DNA of 6,333 nt from Holosporales bacterium (GTDB lineage Bacteria; Pseudomonadota; Alphaproteobacteria; RUG11792). The notes under the pieces are model-generated. The model was not told the DNA's origin. It ran no database searches and was given only the letters and a program-made list of their open reading frames with translations. The stretch spans positions 1 to 6,333 of the forward strand of contig JAISOC010000071.1 of assembly GCA_031275915.1 (NCBI GenBank), in the 5' to 3' direction. Of the stretch, positions 5,723 through 6,333 are shown in pieces; within the stretch, counting starts at the first letter, position 1, and each line of letters begins with the position of its first letter. The position numbers and the translations under genes are program-made.

Positions 5723-6333
5723 TCAAGATTGAATGGAGTTTTCTATCTCATAATATTTTTTGTAATACTCATGCCATATCCAGAAAGCCCAAGGGTTGTG
5801 TTTCCAAGTTGTTTTCCAGAAATTGTTCTTAGTATCTTCAAAACTTGGGCATCCAGCAGCTTCGTATTGAGGTATGCAATTCCAAGGCTTTGTTGCTTTT
5901 TCCCCAAAGTAATAATGAATAATACCTAACTTATTCAAAAAACCAGAGTTATAAAGATTAACTTGCCACTCTTCAAGTCCCTCCAAGTTTATGTCAGCAA
6001 AATTATTGTAAATAGATCCTTCCGTCGGTAATGCAGAAACACACACATTGTACCTAAAATCCAGATTAATGGCCCCGGTATCGGTATGTTTTTGAGAATA
6101 CTCAACCAAAGCAGTTTCTTCGACATAAAATGCCATGGGATACGATGCTGGGAAATACAATGTCGGAGAATACGATGTCGGAGGATACGATGCTGGAAAA
6201 TACGATGTCGGAGAATACGATGCCGGAGAATACGATGTCGGAGAATACGATATTCCATTTTCTGTTTCCTGTCCTGTTATTACTAATTTTTCTACCTCAG
6301 ATGCAAAACCTACCTCTCGCATCTTTTCTAAGT
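5723..6333 (-). CDS. Second GT8 paralogue with an internal pentapeptide repeat (partial, 5' end off the window)
   Basis: The frame is open to the right edge and encodes 203 complete visible residues ending in TGA at 5725-5723. The first Met (6322) is not the true start: LEKMREVGFASEVEKL aligns with the internal LSKMRGNNFVKKMED of the neighbouring GT8, so the N-terminal half including any DxD motif lies outside. Between this helix and AFYVEETALVEYSQ sits an insert of about 40 residues made of YSPTS-like repeats. After it come VCVSALP, the His motif HYYFGEKATKPWNC, which keeps Gly and KPW, and a C-terminal block nearly matching the neighbour (YEAAGCP, NNFW, WHEYYKKYYEI). The gene lies 59 bases upstream of the sister gene on the same strand and is probably co-transcribed with it. 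The frame is intact across the repeats, which argues against a pseudogene. A signal peptide cannot be judged from this fragment. Confidence 0.82.
   Translation of the reverse strand, partial: LEKMREVGFASEVEKLVITGQETENGISYSPTSYSPASYSPTSYFPASYPPTSYSPTLYFPASYPMAFYVEETALVEYSQKHTDTGAINLDFRYNVCVSALPTEGSIYNNFADINLEGLEEWQVNLYNSGFLNKLGIIHYYFGEKATKPWNCIPQYEAAGCPSFEDTKNNFWKTTWKHNPWAFWIWHEYYKKYYEIENSIQS
5740..5890 (-). repeat. Direct repeat copy B: 3' end of the partial GT8 gene
   Basis: This is the partner of 4529-4679, in the same orientation and of equal length. The longest identical run covers the codons for the AAGCP region (TTGGGCATCCAGCAGCTTC on the plus strand). Recombination between the copies would delete or fuse the downstream GT8 gene. 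Confidence 0.85.
6143..6247 (-). repeat. Seven-copy 15-bp tandem repeat encoding YSPTS-like pentapeptides
   Basis: On the minus strand, the unit TATTCTCCGACATCG recurs seven times without gaps, with one to three base changes in some copies. The encoded units are YSPTS, YSPAS, YSPTS, YFPAS, YPPTS, YSPTL and YFPAS, followed by a partial YP. Units 3-4 plus the start of 5 resemble units 6-7 plus the partial unit (YSPT, YFPAS, YP), which points to an older 45-bp duplication. The unit is about 47% G+C, higher than the surrounding gene. Because 15 is divisible by three, copy number can change without breaking the reading frame. Confidence 0.95.

Noticed and set aside
6143..6247. Possible CRISPR array
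   Set aside because: The units are contiguous 15-mers with no spacers and they encode protein.
5989..6258. Minus-strand open frame with HRILR repeats
   Set aside because: It is another frame of the same repeat, with no homology to the flanking GT8 sequence.
6086..6286. Plus-strand open frame with RRIRC repeats
   Set aside because: It is a by-product of the 15-bp array, which has no stop in several frames. The minus-strand frame carries the GT8 homology on both sides of the array.
6320..6322. ATG 6322 as the start of the repeat-bearing GT8 gene
   Set aside because: The residues before and after it align with an internal part of the neighbouring GT8, and the frame stays open to the window edge.

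Overview
The window is AT-rich, densely coding DNA from a Gram-negative bacterium. The lptF-lptG pair implies an outer membrane containing LPS. Low G+C, compact overlapping genes and secreted-looking glycosyltransferases would fit a host-associated, perhaps intracellular alphaproteobacterium (Holosporales-like). That placement is inference only, because no rRNA or marker gene is present.

Left half, + strand: the last 32 codons of an unidentified membrane protein (1-99) are followed 13 bases later by a complete polar amino acid ABC importer. It consists of a lipoprotein-type family 3 substrate-binding protein (113-853), a permease (846-1478) and a TTG-started ATPase (1453-2085). The three genes overlap and look translationally coupled. 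The ATPase is compact and has nine consecutive G in its Walker A codons. Its frame stays open for 40 codons after the TAG stop, and a perfect AGGAGG ahead of a six-codon ORF lies in the same gap.

Middle, - strand and convergent with the importer: lptF (4391-3306) and lptG (3309-2191) share an ATGA overlap. They encode the two membrane subunits of the LptBFG LPS extractor. lptB, lptC, lptA and lptD are not in the window.

Right part, - strand: two tandem paralogues of the family 8 glycosyltransferases (GT8). The downstream copy (5663-4509) is complete and has a predicted Sec signal peptide, a DGD metal motif and a long conserved C-terminal block. The upstream copy (6333-5723) runs off the right edge. 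It carries a seven-copy, 15-bp in-frame repeat encoding YSPTS-like pentapeptides, inserted in the GT8 domain just before the conserved VEETAL motif. The 3' ends of the two copies also form a roughly 80% identical 151-bp direct repeat.

Most interesting are the repeat-bearing GT8 paralogue and its secreted sister, which could be exported modifiers of the cell surface or host-directed enzymes. No RNA gene, IS element, CRISPR array or convincing terminator was found, and no stretch over 300 bases lacks a gene.
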